Below, piece after piece: positions 8,545-17,580 of a stretch of DNA of 64,000 nucleotides. The notes beneath the pieces were generated by a model. It was not told the DNA's origin. It did no database searches and worked only from the letters and a program-made list of their open reading frames with translations. The position numbers and the translations under genes are program-made. This DNA is from CADCTP01 sp963849885. GTDB lineage: Bacteria; Actinomycetota; Actinomycetes; Mycobacteriales; CADCTP01. The stretch spans positions 62,001 through 126,000 of the forward strand of contig CAWKIV010000002.1 of assembly GCA_963849885.1 (NCBI GenBank), in the 5' to 3' direction. The first letter of the stretch is position 1. Each line of letters opens with the position of its first letter.

Positions 8545-9430
8545 GCGGCTCGACGGCGAGGACGAGCAGGAGCTGACCAGCCACCTCGCCGGCTGCCCGG
8601 ACTGCCAGCGGGAGGTGCGGGCGCTGCGGCACACCGCGCAGCTGGCCCGGGAGGCGGGGGCCGACCGGGACGAGGAGGACCGGCTGCGGCCGGGCGAGTC
8701 GGTGTGGACCGGGATCGTCGCCGAGCTCGGGCTCGCCGACCCGCCGGCCCCCCGCGCCGAGCCGGCCCCGGGCACCGGCCGGCGCCCGGCACCCCACCCG
8801 GACTGGTTCCAGTCCGGCCGCCGACCGGGCCCACCGGCGGGTCCACCGGCCGGTCCGCCGGTCCCGTGGCCCGGCCCGGCGGCCCCGTGGCCCGGCCCGC
8901 CCCCCGCCCAGCCGCACCCCTGGCCCGCCCCCGCGCCCGCCCACCCGGACCCCAGGTCCGGTACGGCGGGTAGGCGGCAGCGGCGGTGGGTGCGGGGCGC
9001 GGTGGCGCTCGCGGCGGCCGCCGCGATCGGCGTCCTCGGCACGCTCGCCGCCGTCCGCCCCTGGCAGGACCGCGGCACCGGCACCCCGCCGGCCGCCAGC
9101 CCGACCGCGGAGCTGGCGCCGGTGCCCGGCGGCCCGGGTGGGGTCAGCGGCCGGGCCCTGGTGGTCCGCGGCGCGGCCGGCCCGGAGCTGCGGCTGACCA
9201 CCGCCGGCCTGCCCGCGCTCAACCAGGGCTACTACGAGGTGTGGGTCTTCGACGGCGGGAAGAACATGGTCGCCGTCGGCGTGCTCGGCCCCGGCCCGAC
9301 CGCGACGCTGCCGCTGCCGCCCACGCTGGACCTGCGCACGTTCGCGATCGTCGACATCTCGCAGGAGAAGTACGACGGCGTGCAGACGCACTCGGAGACC
9401 AGCGTGCTGCGCGGCACGCTGTCGGAGTAG
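8498..9430 (+). CDS. membrane anti-sigma factor with zinc-finger and RskA C-terminal domain
   Basis: A 310-residue protein starting at GTG 8498 (GGGAGG upstream) inside the end of the sigma gene. The N-terminus is a zinc-binding anti-sigma domain (His-X3-Cys-X2-Cys in HLAGCPDC, about 29-36). A long Pro/Gly/Arg linker (about 80-160) follows, then one transmembrane helix (about 166-188) and an extracytoplasmic RskA-like domain (GYYEVWVFDGG; VLGPGP; FAIVDISQEKYDG). This is the expected topology for holding the sigma factor inactive at the membrane until regulated proteolysis. Confidence 0.92.
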   Translation: MRHLDPDRLALVALGERLDGEDEQELTSHLAGCPDCQREVRALRHTAQLAREAGADRDEEDRLRPGESVWTGIVAELGLADPPAPRAEPAPGTGRRPAPHPDWFQSGRRPGPPAGPPAGPPVPWPGPAAPWPGPPPAQPHPWPAPAPAHPDPRSGTAGRRQRRWVRGAVALAAAAAIGVLGTLAAVRPWQDRGTGTPPAASPTAELAPVPGGPGGVSGRALVVRGAAGPELRLTTAGLPALNQGYYEVWVFDGGKNMVAVGVLGPGPTATLPLPPTLDLRTFAIVDISQEKYDGVQTHSETSVLRGTLSE

Positions 9431-9434
9431 GGCG

Positions 9435-10172
9435 TCAGGCCACCGAGACGAAGACGTGGCTGGCGACCATGCCGTCGACCAGCGTCTCGCCGGTGTCGGT
9501 GCTCACCAGCAGGCCGCGGCCGGTCGGCGCGGGCGTCATGGTGACCGTCCGCCCGGGCTGCACCCCGGCCGCCCGCAGCTCGCGCATGATCTCCGCGTCC
9601 GGCTGGATCTGCTCGCTGATCCGGCGCACCACGGCCTTCGGCGAGCCCTGCCGCATCGCCTGCTCCAGGGTCACCAGGTGGGCGGCCCCGACGCCGTCGA
9701 TCCCGGCGACGGCGGCCAGCGGGCTGTCCGGCGGGGCCGGCAGCGCCCCCAGCTCGTCCAGGCCGGGGATCGGGTTGCCGTGCGGGCAGGTGGTGGGGCC
9801 GCCGAGGAGGGCGGCGATCCGCCGCTCCACCGAGTCGGACATCACGTGCTCCCACCGGCAGGCCTCGATGTGCACCTCCTCCCACTCCATGCCGATCACG
9901 TCGATCAGCAGGCACTCGGCGAGGCGGTGCTTGCGCATCACGGAGGTCGCGTGCCGGCGACCCTCCTCGGTCAGCTCCAGGTGGCGGTCGCCCTCGACGG
10001 TGAGCAGCCCGTCGCGCTCCATCCGCGCGACGGTCTGGCTGACGGTGGGGCCGCTCTGCTTGAGCCGCTCCGCGATGCGGGCGCGCAGGGGCGTGACGCC
10101 CTCCTCCTCCAGCTCGTACACCGTGCGGAGGTACATCTCAGTGGTATCGATCAGGTCGCTGTGGTGACTCAA
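9435..10172 (-). CDS. ideR: iron-dependent DtxR/IdeR-family repressor
   Basis: A 245-residue protein with the DtxR layout: an N-terminal winged helix (MSHHSDLIDTTEMYLRTVYE, recognition helix around SGPTVSQTVARMERDG), then the metal-binding and dimerisation helices with ligand residues visible in HRLAECLL and HIEACRWEH, and a C-terminal SH3-like domain. It represses iron-uptake genes when loaded with Fe2+. Its position near sigB and a few tens of kb from sigA agrees with the ideR/sigB/sigA neighbourhood known from mycobacteria. It converges tail to tail with the anti-sigma gene. Confidence 0.92.
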   Translation of the reverse strand: MSHHSDLIDTTEMYLRTVYELEEEGVTPLRARIAERLKQSGPTVSQTVARMERDGLLTVEGDRHLELTEEGRRHATSVMRKHRLAECLLIDVIGMEWEEVHIEACRWEHVMSDSVERRIAALLGGPTTCPHGNPIPGLDELGALPAPPDSPLAAVAGIDGVGAAHLVTLEQAMRQGSPKAVVRRISEQIQPDAEIMRELRAAGVQPGRTVTMTPAPTGRGLLVSTDTGETLVDGMVASHVFVSVA

Positions 10173-10283
10173 CGGTCCTCCGGCTCAGTCCCCGTGATCG
10201 TACGTCCGCCGAGACCGCCACGGTGCCATCCACAGCGGTGGGTCGCCAGGCCGACAGGGCGTCCTGTCAGGGAAGATGGCCGG

Positions 10284-11141
10284 ATGAGCGATTCCGGTCC
10301 GCTGGTCGGCGCCCCCGATCTCGCGGTCGAGCTCGGCCTGCGCCCCGGCGGCGGCGCGACCGGCCCGGCCCCGGTCGTGCTGGACGTCCGCTGGCGGCTG
10401 CTCGGCCCGCCGCCGGCGGAGCTGTACGCGGCCGGCCACCTGCCCGGCGCGGTCGCCGTCGACCTGGACGCGGACCTGGCCGCGCCGCCCGGCCCCGGCG
10501 GCCGGCACCCGCTGCCGGACCCGGCCGACCTGCAGGCGGCGCTGCGCCGCTTCGGCGTCCGGACGGGCGGCGCCGTGGTCGCGTACGACGACGGCGACGG
10601 CAGCAGCGCGGCCCGGGCCTGGTGGCTGCTGCGCTGGGCCGGGCACCGGGACGTCCGGGTGCTGGACGGCGGCTTCGCCGCCTGGACCGCCGCCGGCCTG
10701 CCCACCACGACCGAGGTGCCGGTGCCGGTGCCCGGCGACGTGGTGGTCCGGCCCGGCGGGATGCCGGTGCTGGACGCGGCCGGCGCGGCCGACGTCGCCG
10801 CCCGCGGGGTGCTGCTCGACGCGCGGGCGGCCGAGCGGTTCCGCGGCGAGGTCGAGCCGGTCGACCCGGTGGCCGGGCACGTCCCCGGGGCCCGCAGCGC
10901 GCCACTGACCGGCAACGTCGGCCCGGACGGCCGGTTCCTCCCGCCGGCCGAGCTGCGCCGCCGGTTCGCCGGGCTCGGGGTCACCGCGGACGCCCCGGTG
11001 GGGGCGTACTGCGGGTCCGGGGTGACCGCGGCCCAGCAGGTGCTCGCGCTGGAGCGGGCCGGCGTCCGGGCCGCGCTCTACGCCGGCTCGTGGAGCGAGT
11101 GGATCACCGACCCGGACCGCCCGGTGGCGACCGGGCCCTAG
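10284..11141 (+). CDS. sulfurtransferase with tandem rhodanese domains
   Basis: A 285-residue protein with two rhodanese domains. The N-terminal one is structural (YAAGHLPGAVAVDLDADL; AWWLLRWAGH). The C-terminal one is catalytic, with the active-site loop YCGSGVTAAQ (Cys about 242). The CGSGVT loop is typical of thiosulfate or 3-mercaptopyruvate sulfurtransferases. The start ATG 10284 follows the divergent ideR gene by 111 bp. It transfers sulfane sulfur to cyanide or thiols; the physiological acceptor cannot be read from the sequence. Confidence 0.92.
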   Translation: MSDSGPLVGAPDLAVELGLRPGGGATGPAPVVLDVRWRLLGPPPAELYAAGHLPGAVAVDLDADLAAPPGPGGRHPLPDPADLQAALRRFGVRTGGAVVAYDDGDGSSAARAWWLLRWAGHRDVRVLDGGFAAWTAAGLPTTTEVPVPVPGDVVVRPGGMPVLDAAGAADVAARGVLLDARAAERFRGEVEPVDPVAGHVPGARSAPLTGNVGPDGRFLPPAELRRRFAGLGVTADAPVGAYCGSGVTAAQQVLALERAGVRAALYAGSWSEWITDPDRPVATGP

Positions 11142-11200
11142 GCTGCGTCTCTCAATCCGCGATGGATGCCCGCGCCGCCAGCGGGGTCGAGAGACACGCG

Positions 11201-11786
11201 CTAGTCCTTCTTGTACTTCGGGATCAGCAGCTCGAGCACCTTGGTCGCGATCGGGTCGCCGCCCTCGCGCAGGCCGCTGAAGTACGCGGCGAGCAGGCCG
11301 GACGCCGCCGGGTCCTTGGACCGGGCGACGTAGATGATCGTGCTGGAGGTGCGGACCGCCGGGTAGCCGCCCACGGTGAGGTCGGTGCTGCCCGACCGCT
11401 TGTACGAGGTCAGCTTCAGGTAGTCGAAGACCGCGACGATCATCGACCGGCCGTCGTCGGCGCGGATCTGGCAGCCGCTGCTCTGCGACCGGCTGAAGGT
11501 CACCGAGGTGCCGATCGCCGCCTCCACCGCGGCCTTGTCCAGGGCCATGCAGACCGGGCTGGTCTCGCCGCCGGAGCCGCTCGGCGACGGCGAGGAGGAC
11601 GACGACGACGGAGGAGGACTCGGTGGACGTCGGCTCGTCGGTCGGCGACGGCGAGGAGCCGGTGGGGCCGCCGGTCTGCACGTCCGCGGCGATGGTGCCG
11701 GTGCCGGGAACGGCCTGGGCACAGGCCGCCGCGGTCGGGACGGCGAGCAGCAGGGCGAGCCCTGCCAGGAGGCGTCGGGCCGTCAT
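11201..11786 (-). pseudogene. DUF3558-like lipoprotein gene, frameshifted in a Ser-rich linker
   Basis: From ATG 11786 the frame encodes a lipoprotein signal (MTARRLLAGLALLLAVPTAA, Cys21) and a Pro/Ser/Thr linker. The conserved C-terminal part (PVCMALDKAAVEAAIGTSV; GCQIRADDGRSMIVAVFDY; LLIPKYKKD) continues in another frame to 11201. The total length of 586 bases equals 195 codons plus one, so one extra base within the repetitive tract 11589-11622 would explain the break. The Cys-Ala-Val-Glu pattern resembles DUF3558 lipoproteins. It may be intact in the organism if the extra base is a sequencing error. Confidence 0.65.
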
Positions 11787-11948
11787 CGAGCGGTCCTTCC
11801 GTTCGTAGCGAACCTCGCGCGACCGGTCCCGGTCACCGAGCGCAGTGGATACTAAGCCTAGGGGGTGAACCGGGGCGGACTGCGCATCCGCCCCAGATCG
11901 GAAGTCGCTACCGGCCGTGCCGGATGTCCCGGACGGTACGTTCGGCGG

Positions 11949-13145
11949 GTGAGCGACTCGGTCACCGTGGTATGGGACGACGGCTACCTGGCCTACGACC
12001 TCGGCGGGGACCACCCGCTGCACCCGGTCCGGCTGGCGCTGACCGTGTCGCTGGCCCGCCGGCTCGGCGTGCTCGACGCCCCGCACGTCTCGGTGGTCGC
12101 CCCGGTGCCGGCCGGCGAGGAGCTGCTCACCCTGGTGCACGACCCGGCCTACCTGGAGGTCGTCCGGCAGGCGCCGCACCTCGGCTGGGCCGCCGGGCAC
12201 GGCTTCGACTCGCCGGACAACCCGGTCTTCCCGGCCATGTACGAGGCGTCCGCGCTGATCACCGGCGGGTCCGTGCTGGCCGCCGAGCGGGTCTGGTCGG
12301 GGGAGAGCCAGCACGCGGTGAACATCGCCGGCGGGCTGCACCACGCGATGCGGTCCCGGGCCGCCGGCTTCTGCGTCTTCAACGACCCGGCGGTGGCGAT
12401 CGCCCGGTTGCTCCAGCTCGGCGCCGAGCGGGTCGCGTACGTCGACGTGGACGTGCACCACGGCGACGGGGTCCAGGCCGCGTTCTACGACGACCCGCGG
12501 GTGCTCACGGTCAGCCTTCATCAAACTCCGCTGACGCTGTTCCCGGGCACCGGGTTCCCGGACGAGGTCGGTCGCGGGGACGCGGCCGGCACCAGTGTCA
12601 ACGTCGCCCTGCCGGTGGGCACCACGGACGAGGAGTGGCACCGGGCCTTCGCCGCGGTGGTGCCGGGGGTGCTGCGCGCCTTCCGGCCGCAGGTGCTGGT
12701 CACCCAGGCCGGCTGCGACACCCACCACGAGGACCCGCTGGCCGAGCTGGCGCTCACCGTGGACGGGCAGCGCAGCTCGTACATGATCCTGCACGAGCTG
12801 GCGCACGAGCTGTGCGAGGGGCGCTGGCTGGCCCTCGGCGGCGGCGGGTACGGGCTGGTCCGGTGCGTGCCGCGGGCCTGGACGCACCTGCTGGCCGAGG
12901 CGGTGGGGCAGCGGATCGCGCCCGGCACCCCGGTGCCGGCGGAGTGGGCCGAGGAGGTGCGCGAGCGGGGGCTGCGCACCCGGCCGCCGGCGGCGATGAC
13001 CGAGCTGGACCCGGCGCCGCAGGGGATCGCCTGGCGGGGCTGGGAGCCGGGGGAGGCGGCCACCCCGCTGGACCGGGCGGTCGCGGCCACCCGGCGGGCG
13101 GTCTACCCGCTGCACGGGCTCGACCCGGACGATCCCCGTGACTGA
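11949..13145 (+). CDS. acuC: AcuC-type acetoin utilisation protein / class I lysine deacetylase
   Basis: A 398-residue histone-deacetylase fold protein starting at GTG 11949. Active-site signatures are visible: GGLHHAM (tandem His), the metal-binding VDVDVHHGDGV, and the LALGGGGYG loop near the end. The family removes acetyl groups from lysines, classically activating acetyl-CoA synthetase. The next gene on the same strand is a GNAT protein fused to an acyl-CoA synthetase (ADP-forming) module, a family that includes lysine acetyltransferases, so eraser and writer are adjacent. Confidence 0.93.
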   Translation: MSDSVTVVWDDGYLAYDLGGDHPLHPVRLALTVSLARRLGVLDAPHVSVVAPVPAGEELLTLVHDPAYLEVVRQAPHLGWAAGHGFDSPDNPVFPAMYEASALITGGSVLAAERVWSGESQHAVNIAGGLHHAMRSRAAGFCVFNDPAVAIARLLQLGAERVAYVDVDVHHGDGVQAAFYDDPRVLTVSLHQTPLTLFPGTGFPDEVGRGDAAGTSVNVALPVGTTDEEWHRAFAAVVPGVLRAFRPQVLVTQAGCDTHHEDPLAELALTVDGQRSSYMILHELAHELCEGRWLALGGGGYGLVRCVPRAWTHLLAEAVGQRIAPGTPVPAEWAEEVRERGLRTRPPAAMTELDPAPQGIAWRGWEPGEAATPLDRAVAATRRAVYPLHGLDPDDPRD

Positions 13146-13167
13146 GCACCCGGACCCCGGACTGAAC

Positions 13168-13290
13168 CGCGGGCCGGATCGCCGGACCGGACGCCGGACC
13201 GGACCCCGGGCCCGACCCCGCACCGGGCGCCGGGCCGGACGCCGGACTGGACGCGGCGCCGGACGCCGGGCTGGACGCCGGGGCTGACCC
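13168..13290. repeat. low-complexity GGACGCCGG-type tract at the 5' end of the acetyltransferase gene
   Basis: Imperfect repeats built on ccggacgccgg / ggactggacgc fill this stretch. In the frame of the downstream gene it reads as an Asp/Pro/Gly/Ala-only linker, in the frame of GTG 13138 as an Arg/Gly/Thr run. Such tracts are prone to slippage and to sequencing indels, which makes the true start of the gene undecidable here. Confidence 0.7.
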
Positions 13291-13342
13291 GGCCGGCTAC
13301 CCGGCCGGCTGGGAGGCCGACGTCGCGGTCGCCGACGGCGGC

Positions 13343-15925
13343 GTGGTGCACGTGCGGCCGATCCGCCCGGACGACCGGGACCGGCTGGTCGCGTTCCACT
13401 CCCGGCTGAGCGAGCGCACCGTCTACCTGCGCTACTTCGCCCCGCACCCGACGCTGTCCGAGCGCGACCTGGACCGGCTCACCCGGGTCGACCACGGCGA
13501 CCGGGTGGCGCTGGTCGCGCAGCTCGGCGCGGACCTGATCGGGGTGGGCCGGTACGACCGGATCGACGGCGGCCCGAGCGCCGAGGTCGCCTTCGTGGTC
13601 GACGACGCCCAGCAGGGCCGCGGCATCGGCTCGCTGCTGCTGGAGCACCTGGCCGCGGCCGCCCGGGAGCGCGGCATCCAGCGCTTCGTCGCCGAGGTGC
13701 TCGCGGAGAACAGCCGGATGGTCCGGGTCTTCAAGGACGCCGGCTACACCGCGGAGTACTCCTACGACTCCGGCGTGGTCGAGCTGAGCTTCCCGATCGC
13801 GCCGACCGACGCGTCCCGGGCGGTCGCGTACGAGCGGGAGCGGCGGGCCGAGTCCCGCTCGATCGAGCGGCTGCTCACCCCGCGCTCGGTCGCGGTCGTG
13901 GGCGCCAGCACCGACCCGGCGAAGGTCGGGCACGTCGTGTTCGGCAACCTGATGGCGTACGGCTTCCAGGGGCCGGTCTACCCGGTGCACCCGGAGGCCC
14001 GGCACGTCGGCGGCGTCCGGGCGTACCCGAGCGTGCTGGACATCCCGGACGACGTGGACCTGGCCGTGGTCGCGGTGCCGGCCGCCGCGGTCGCCGGGGT
14101 GGTCGAGGAGTGCGCCCGCAAGCGGGTGCGCGCGCTGGTGGTGCTCTCCGGCGGCTTCGGCGAGCGCGGCGCGGAGGGCCGGGAGCTGGAGCAGGCGCTG
14201 GTCACGGAGGCGCGCGCGCAGGGCATGCGGGTGGTCGGGCCGAACTGCCTCGGCGTGGTCAACGCCGACCCCGCGGTCCGGCTCAACGCGACGATCGCGC
14301 CGCTGGTGCCCGGCCGCGGCCGGGTCGGCTTCTTCTGCCAGTCCGGCGCGCTGGGCACCGCGATCCTGGCCTCGGCGGTGCGCTGGGGGCTGGGGCTGTC
14401 CTCGTTCGTGTCGGCCGGCAACCGGGCCGACGTCAGCGGCAACGACCTGCTCCAGTTCTGGGAGACCGACCCGGCCACCGACGTGGTGCTGCTCTACCTG
14501 GAGAGCTTCGGCAACCCGCGCAAGTTCGCCCGGCTGGCCCGGCGGGTGGCCCGGACCAAGCCGGTGGTCGCGGTGAAGACCGGCCGGTACGCGGCGGCAC
14601 CGGTGCTGGCGGCCCGCACGGTGCCGGTGCCGGAGGAGCGGGTGCAGGCGCTGTTCGAGGGGTCCGGGGTGATCCGGGTGGACACCCTGACCGAGCTGTT
14701 CGACGTGGCCCAGCTGCTGGCGTACCAGCCGCTGCCGGCCGGGCGGCGGCTGGCCGCGGTGACCAACTCGACCGCGCTGACCGTGCTGGTGGCGGACGCG
14801 TGCATCGCCGCCGGGCTGGAGAGCTCGGCCGCCTCGGTGGACCTGGGGCCGGACGTGGACGTGGCCGGGTTCGCCGCGGCGCTGCGGACCGCCGGCGAGC
14901 AGGCCGACGCGGTGGTGGCGGTCTTCGCGCCGGTGCTGGCCACGCCGGGGGAGGACTTCGCCCGCGCGCTGGCCGAGGTGGCGGCGGCCTCGGCGGTGCC
15001 GGTGGTGAGCACCTTCCTCGGCGTGGAGGGGGTGCCGGCGGCGCTGCGGCGGCGCGCTCCCGGCGGGGACGAGGCGCGGCCCGGCTCGGTCCCGTCGTAC
15101 CCGACGCCGGAGCGGGCGGTGCGCGCGCTGGCGGCCGCCGCGCGGTACGCGGAGTGGCGGCGCCGGCCGGCCGGCACCGTGCCCGAGCTGGCCGGCCTCG
15201 ACGCCGACGGCGCGCGCGAGCTGGTCGCCGGGGTGCTCGCGGGCGCGCCGGCCGGCCGGGAGCTGACCGGGCCGGAGGCGGCCGGGCTGCTGCTCGCGTA
15301 CGGGCTGGTGATGGTGCCGCGCCGGCTCGCGGCCGGGCCGGCCGAGGCGGTCGCCGCCGCGGCGGAGCTGGGCTACCCGGTGGCGGTCAAGGCCACCGCG
15401 GAGGGGCTGCGGCACCGCCCGGACCTGGGCGCGGTCCGGCTCGACCTGGCCGACGCGGACGCGGTGCGGGACGCCGCGGTGGCGCTGGCCGAGCTGGGCG
15501 GCGGGGCGCCGGTGGTGGTGCAGCGGATGGCCCGGGCCGGGGTGGCCACCGTGGTCGAGGTGCTGGACGACCCGTCGTTCGGCGCGCTGGTGTCGTTCGG
15601 GGTCGGCGGCATCGCCACCGAGCTGCTCGGCGACCGGGCGTACGCGCCGGTGCCGCTGTCCGACCTGGACGCGGCCGAGCTGGTCGGCGCACCCCGGGCG
15701 GCGCCGCTGCTGTCCGGGCACCGCGGCGCCGAGCCGGTGGACACCGCCGCGCTGACCGACCTGCTGCTGCGGGTGTCCCGGCTGGCCGAGGACCTGCCCG
15801 AGGTGCTCGGGCTGGAGCTCAACCCGGTGCTGGTCGGCCGCCGCGGGCTGGACGTGCTCGCCGCCCGGGTGACCGTCGGGCCGCCGACGGCCCGGGCCGA
15901 CCCCGGCCCCCGCCGGCTGCCCTGA
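13343..15925 (+). CDS. GNAT acetyltransferase fused to ADP-forming acyl-CoA synthetase (Pat-like)
   Basis: Domains in order: GNAT (VRPIRPDDRDRL to about residue 145, with acetyl-CoA loop QQGRGIGSLLL), CoA-binding Rossmann domain (SVAVVGASTDPAKVGHVV, about 180), two ligase domains (VGPNCLGVVN, FFCQSGALGTA) and a C-terminal ATP-grasp domain (PVAVKATAEGLRH to LELNPVLVG). The start is uncertain. Homologous reading (AGYPAGWEADVAVADGG) continues upstream in frame, but no ATG/GTG/TTG exists there before a stop at 13163. GTG 13138, overlapping the acuC stop, lies in another frame and would connect if one base in the repeat tract 13170-13290 is extra. Likely role: protein lysine acetylation. Confidence 0.88.
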   Translation: MVHVRPIRPDDRDRLVAFHSRLSERTVYLRYFAPHPTLSERDLDRLTRVDHGDRVALVAQLGADLIGVGRYDRIDGGPSAEVAFVVDDAQQGRGIGSLLLEHLAAAARERGIQRFVAEVLAENSRMVRVFKDAGYTAEYSYDSGVVELSFPIAPTDASRAVAYERERRAESRSIERLLTPRSVAVVGASTDPAKVGHVVFGNLMAYGFQGPVYPVHPEARHVGGVRAYPSVLDIPDDVDLAVVAVPAAAVAGVVEECARKRVRALVVLSGGFGERGAEGRELEQALVTEARAQGMRVVGPNCLGVVNADPAVRLNATIAPLVPGRGRVGFFCQSGALGTAILASAVRWGLGLSSFVSAGNRADVSGNDLLQFWETDPATDVVLLYLESFGNPRKFARLARRVARTKPVVAVKTGRYAAAPVLAARTVPVPEERVQALFEGSGVIRVDTLTELFDVAQLLAYQPLPAGRRLAAVTNSTALTVLVADACIAAGLESSAASVDLGPDVDVAGFAAALRTAGEQADAVVAVFAPVLATPGEDFARALAEVAAASAVPVVSTFLGVEGVPAALRRRAPGGDEARPGSVPSYPTPERAVRALAAAARYAEWRRRPAGTVPELAGLDADGARELVAGVLAGAPAGRELTGPEAAGLLLAYGLVMVPRRLAAGPAEAVAAAAELGYPVAVKATAEGLRHRPDLGAVRLDLADADAVRDAAVALAELGGGAPVVVQRMARAGVATVVEVLDDPSFGALVSFGVGGIATELLGDRAYAPVPLSDLDAAELVGAPRAAPLLSGHRGAEPVDTAALTDLLLRVSRLAEDLPEVLGLELNPVLVGRRGLDVLAARVTVGPPTARADPGPRRLP

Positions 15926-15940
15926 CCCGCGGGACCGCCG

Positions 15941-16354
15941 TCAGGCGATCGAGGCGACGACGATCGCCGCCACCGCGAGGTGCGCGGCCGCGGTGACGAT
16001 CGCGACCGGCTGCACCGCGCCCGGCCGGGCCAGGATCTCGCCGAGCCTGCCCGGGGTGAGCACGTCGACCACGGAGAACGCCACGGCGGTGAGGACCACG
16101 CCGAGCAGTCCGAAGGCGACGGTCCACAGCAGCGCGTCGCCGAAGCCGGCGCTCGCGTTGGTCCAGATCGCGGTGAAGATCACCAGCCCCTGCCCGATCA
16201 GCGCGGCGGCCAGCACCAGCGCGGAGCTGTAGGACTCCGACACGTGGGAGACCAGCCGTCCGGGGGTGAGCAGGTCGACCACGAAGGCGGCGAGGATCAG
16301 CAGCCCGATGCCGACGCCGAGGTAGACGACCGCGTACAGCAGGTTGTCCCACAT
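15941..16354 (-). CDS. DUF350 family membrane protein (YjfL-like)
   Basis: A 137-residue, four-helix membrane protein from ATG 16354. Two internally similar halves each contain a helix pair with the motif DLLTPGRL / DVLTPGRL, typical of DUF350. It lies 11 bp after the glutathionylspermidine-synthase-like gene on the same strand. In enterobacteria DUF350 YjfL is encoded with a DUF1190 protein (YjfM) and an ATP-grasp YjfC, so the three genes here form the same kind of set. The biochemical role is unknown. Confidence 0.88.
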   Translation of the reverse strand: MWDNLLYAVVYLGVGIGLLILAAFVVDLLTPGRLVSHVSESYSSALVLAAALIGQGLVIFTAIWTNASAGFGDALLWTVAFGLLGVVLTAVAFSVVDVLTPGRLGEILARPGAVQPVAIVTAAAHLAVAAIVVASIA

Positions 16355-16365
16355 GGGCCGGAATC

Positions 16366-17580
16366 CTAGGGCTTGACCCCGTCCTCCTTGAGCCAGGCCG
16401 CGCGCTGGTCCTTTCCGGGGGTCGGCGCGTCGATGTAGTGCGGCACGAAGCGGGCGTAGTAGTCGGTGACCGGCCCGTCGGACTCGCGGATGCCGAGCCC
16501 GGCCGCGTGGCCGTCGACCACCCACGCCCCCAGCACCGGGTACGCCCCGTCGAACGGCGCCGGCGGCGACCAGAGCTGGTAGCAGCGGCCCTCGGCGCCG
16601 TAGTGCTGGTGCGGCGACTGGTGCTCGGTGCCGTCGAGCACCCACTTCATCCCGTCGCCCTCCCGGCCGTGCAGGGGCTTCTCGATCCAGGAGGTCATGC
16701 CCCACGGCCGGTCCAGGTAGGCCGGCAGCAGGTTCTCGTGCCCGGGGTAGAGGTGCCACAGCGCGGCCAGCAGCGCCTTGTTGGACAGCAGCACCTTCCA
16801 CAGCGGCTCGATCCACCGGGTCGACTGCGGGTCGGCCAGCACCCGCTCGCCGAACTCGTCGGTCAGCATGTCCTCCCACGGGTAGAGCTTGAAGCAGCTC
16901 TGGATGACCCGGCCCTCGTGGTCGACGAAGCGGCGCAGGTCGTGGTCGAAGCCGATCTGCTCCACGGTCATGCCGACGGTGTTCAGGCCGGCCTGGTCCG
17001 CGGTGTCGCGCAGGTACGCGACCGTCATCCACTCCTCGCCGGAGGTCTCCGCCTCGGAGTGGGCCAGGTGCAGCACCGGCCCGATCCGGCGGGCCTGCTG
17101 GCGCCAGCTGGAGACCAGCCGCTCGTGCAGCGAGTTCCACTGGTCCCGCTCCGGGTGCAGGTCCTGCAGCCAATACCACTGCGCCACCGAGGACTCGATC
17201 AGCCCGGTCGGGGTGTCCGCGTTGTACTCGTACAGCTGGGCCGGCCCCTGCCCGTCGTAGCGCAGGTCGAAGCGCCCGTAGACGGACACCGGGTCGGACT
17301 CCAGCGAGGCCTTGGCCGCGGCCAGCGCCCGCTCGGACAGCCCGAGCGTGCCGAAGGTGCCGGTGACCAGGTGGTGGGCCGCCTCGACGCACATCCCGTG
17401 CAGCCGGTCGGTCACGTCCTCGAGGTGCTCGACCTCCCACTCGTCCAGCACGTACGCCGCGTCCTCGAACCAGTACGGCACCTCGCGGCCGTCGTCGAGG
17501 GTGGTGGTCGGGTAGACGAGGCCCTGGGACTCGACAGTGCGGCGCCAGTCCCGCCGGGCCGCCGACGGGACCCGCTTCAT
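16366..17580 (-). CDS. glutathionylspermidine-synthase-family ATP-grasp protein (YjfC/YgiC-like)
   Basis: A 404-residue protein with the synthetase signature: YEYNADTPTGLIESS (about 120), a central AxPxWK-type region (WIEPLWKVLLSNKALLA) and a C-terminal GDGMKWV / ESDGPVTDYYARFVPH. The family uses ATP to form amide bonds between a peptide-like carboxylate and an amine. Actinobacteria generally make mycothiol rather than glutathione, so the substrate here is probably not glutathionylspermidine. ATG 17580 overlaps the upstream lipoprotein stop (ATGA), indicating coupled translation. Confidence 0.9.
   Translation of the reverse strand: MKRVPSAARRDWRRTVESQGLVYPTTTLDDGREVPYWFEDAAYVLDEWEVEHLEDVTDRLHGMCVEAAHHLVTGTFGTLGLSERALAAAKASLESDPVSVYGRFDLRYDGQGPAQLYEYNADTPTGLIESSVAQWYWLQDLHPERDQWNSLHERLVSSWRQQARRIGPVLHLAHSEAETSGEEWMTVAYLRDTADQAGLNTVGMTVEQIGFDHDLRRFVDHEGRVIQSCFKLYPWEDMLTDEFGERVLADPQSTRWIEPLWKVLLSNKALLAALWHLYPGHENLLPAYLDRPWGMTSWIEKPLHGREGDGMKWVLDGTEHQSPHQHYGAEGRCYQLWSPPAPFDGAYPVLGAWVVDGHAAGLGIRESDGPVTDYYARFVPHYIDAPTPGKDQRAAWLKEDGVKP

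Noticed and set aside
11143..11200. Possible inverted repeat (gcgtctctc ... gagagacacgc) between convergent genes
   Set aside because: The arms do not match perfectly and the loop is over 30 bases; not convincing as terminator or mobile-element end.
10185..13223. 1012-codon minus-strand frame across the rhodanese and acuC genes
   Set aside because: Only its part near 11620-11786 (the lipoprotein signal) is real; the rest is antisense to well-conserved genes.
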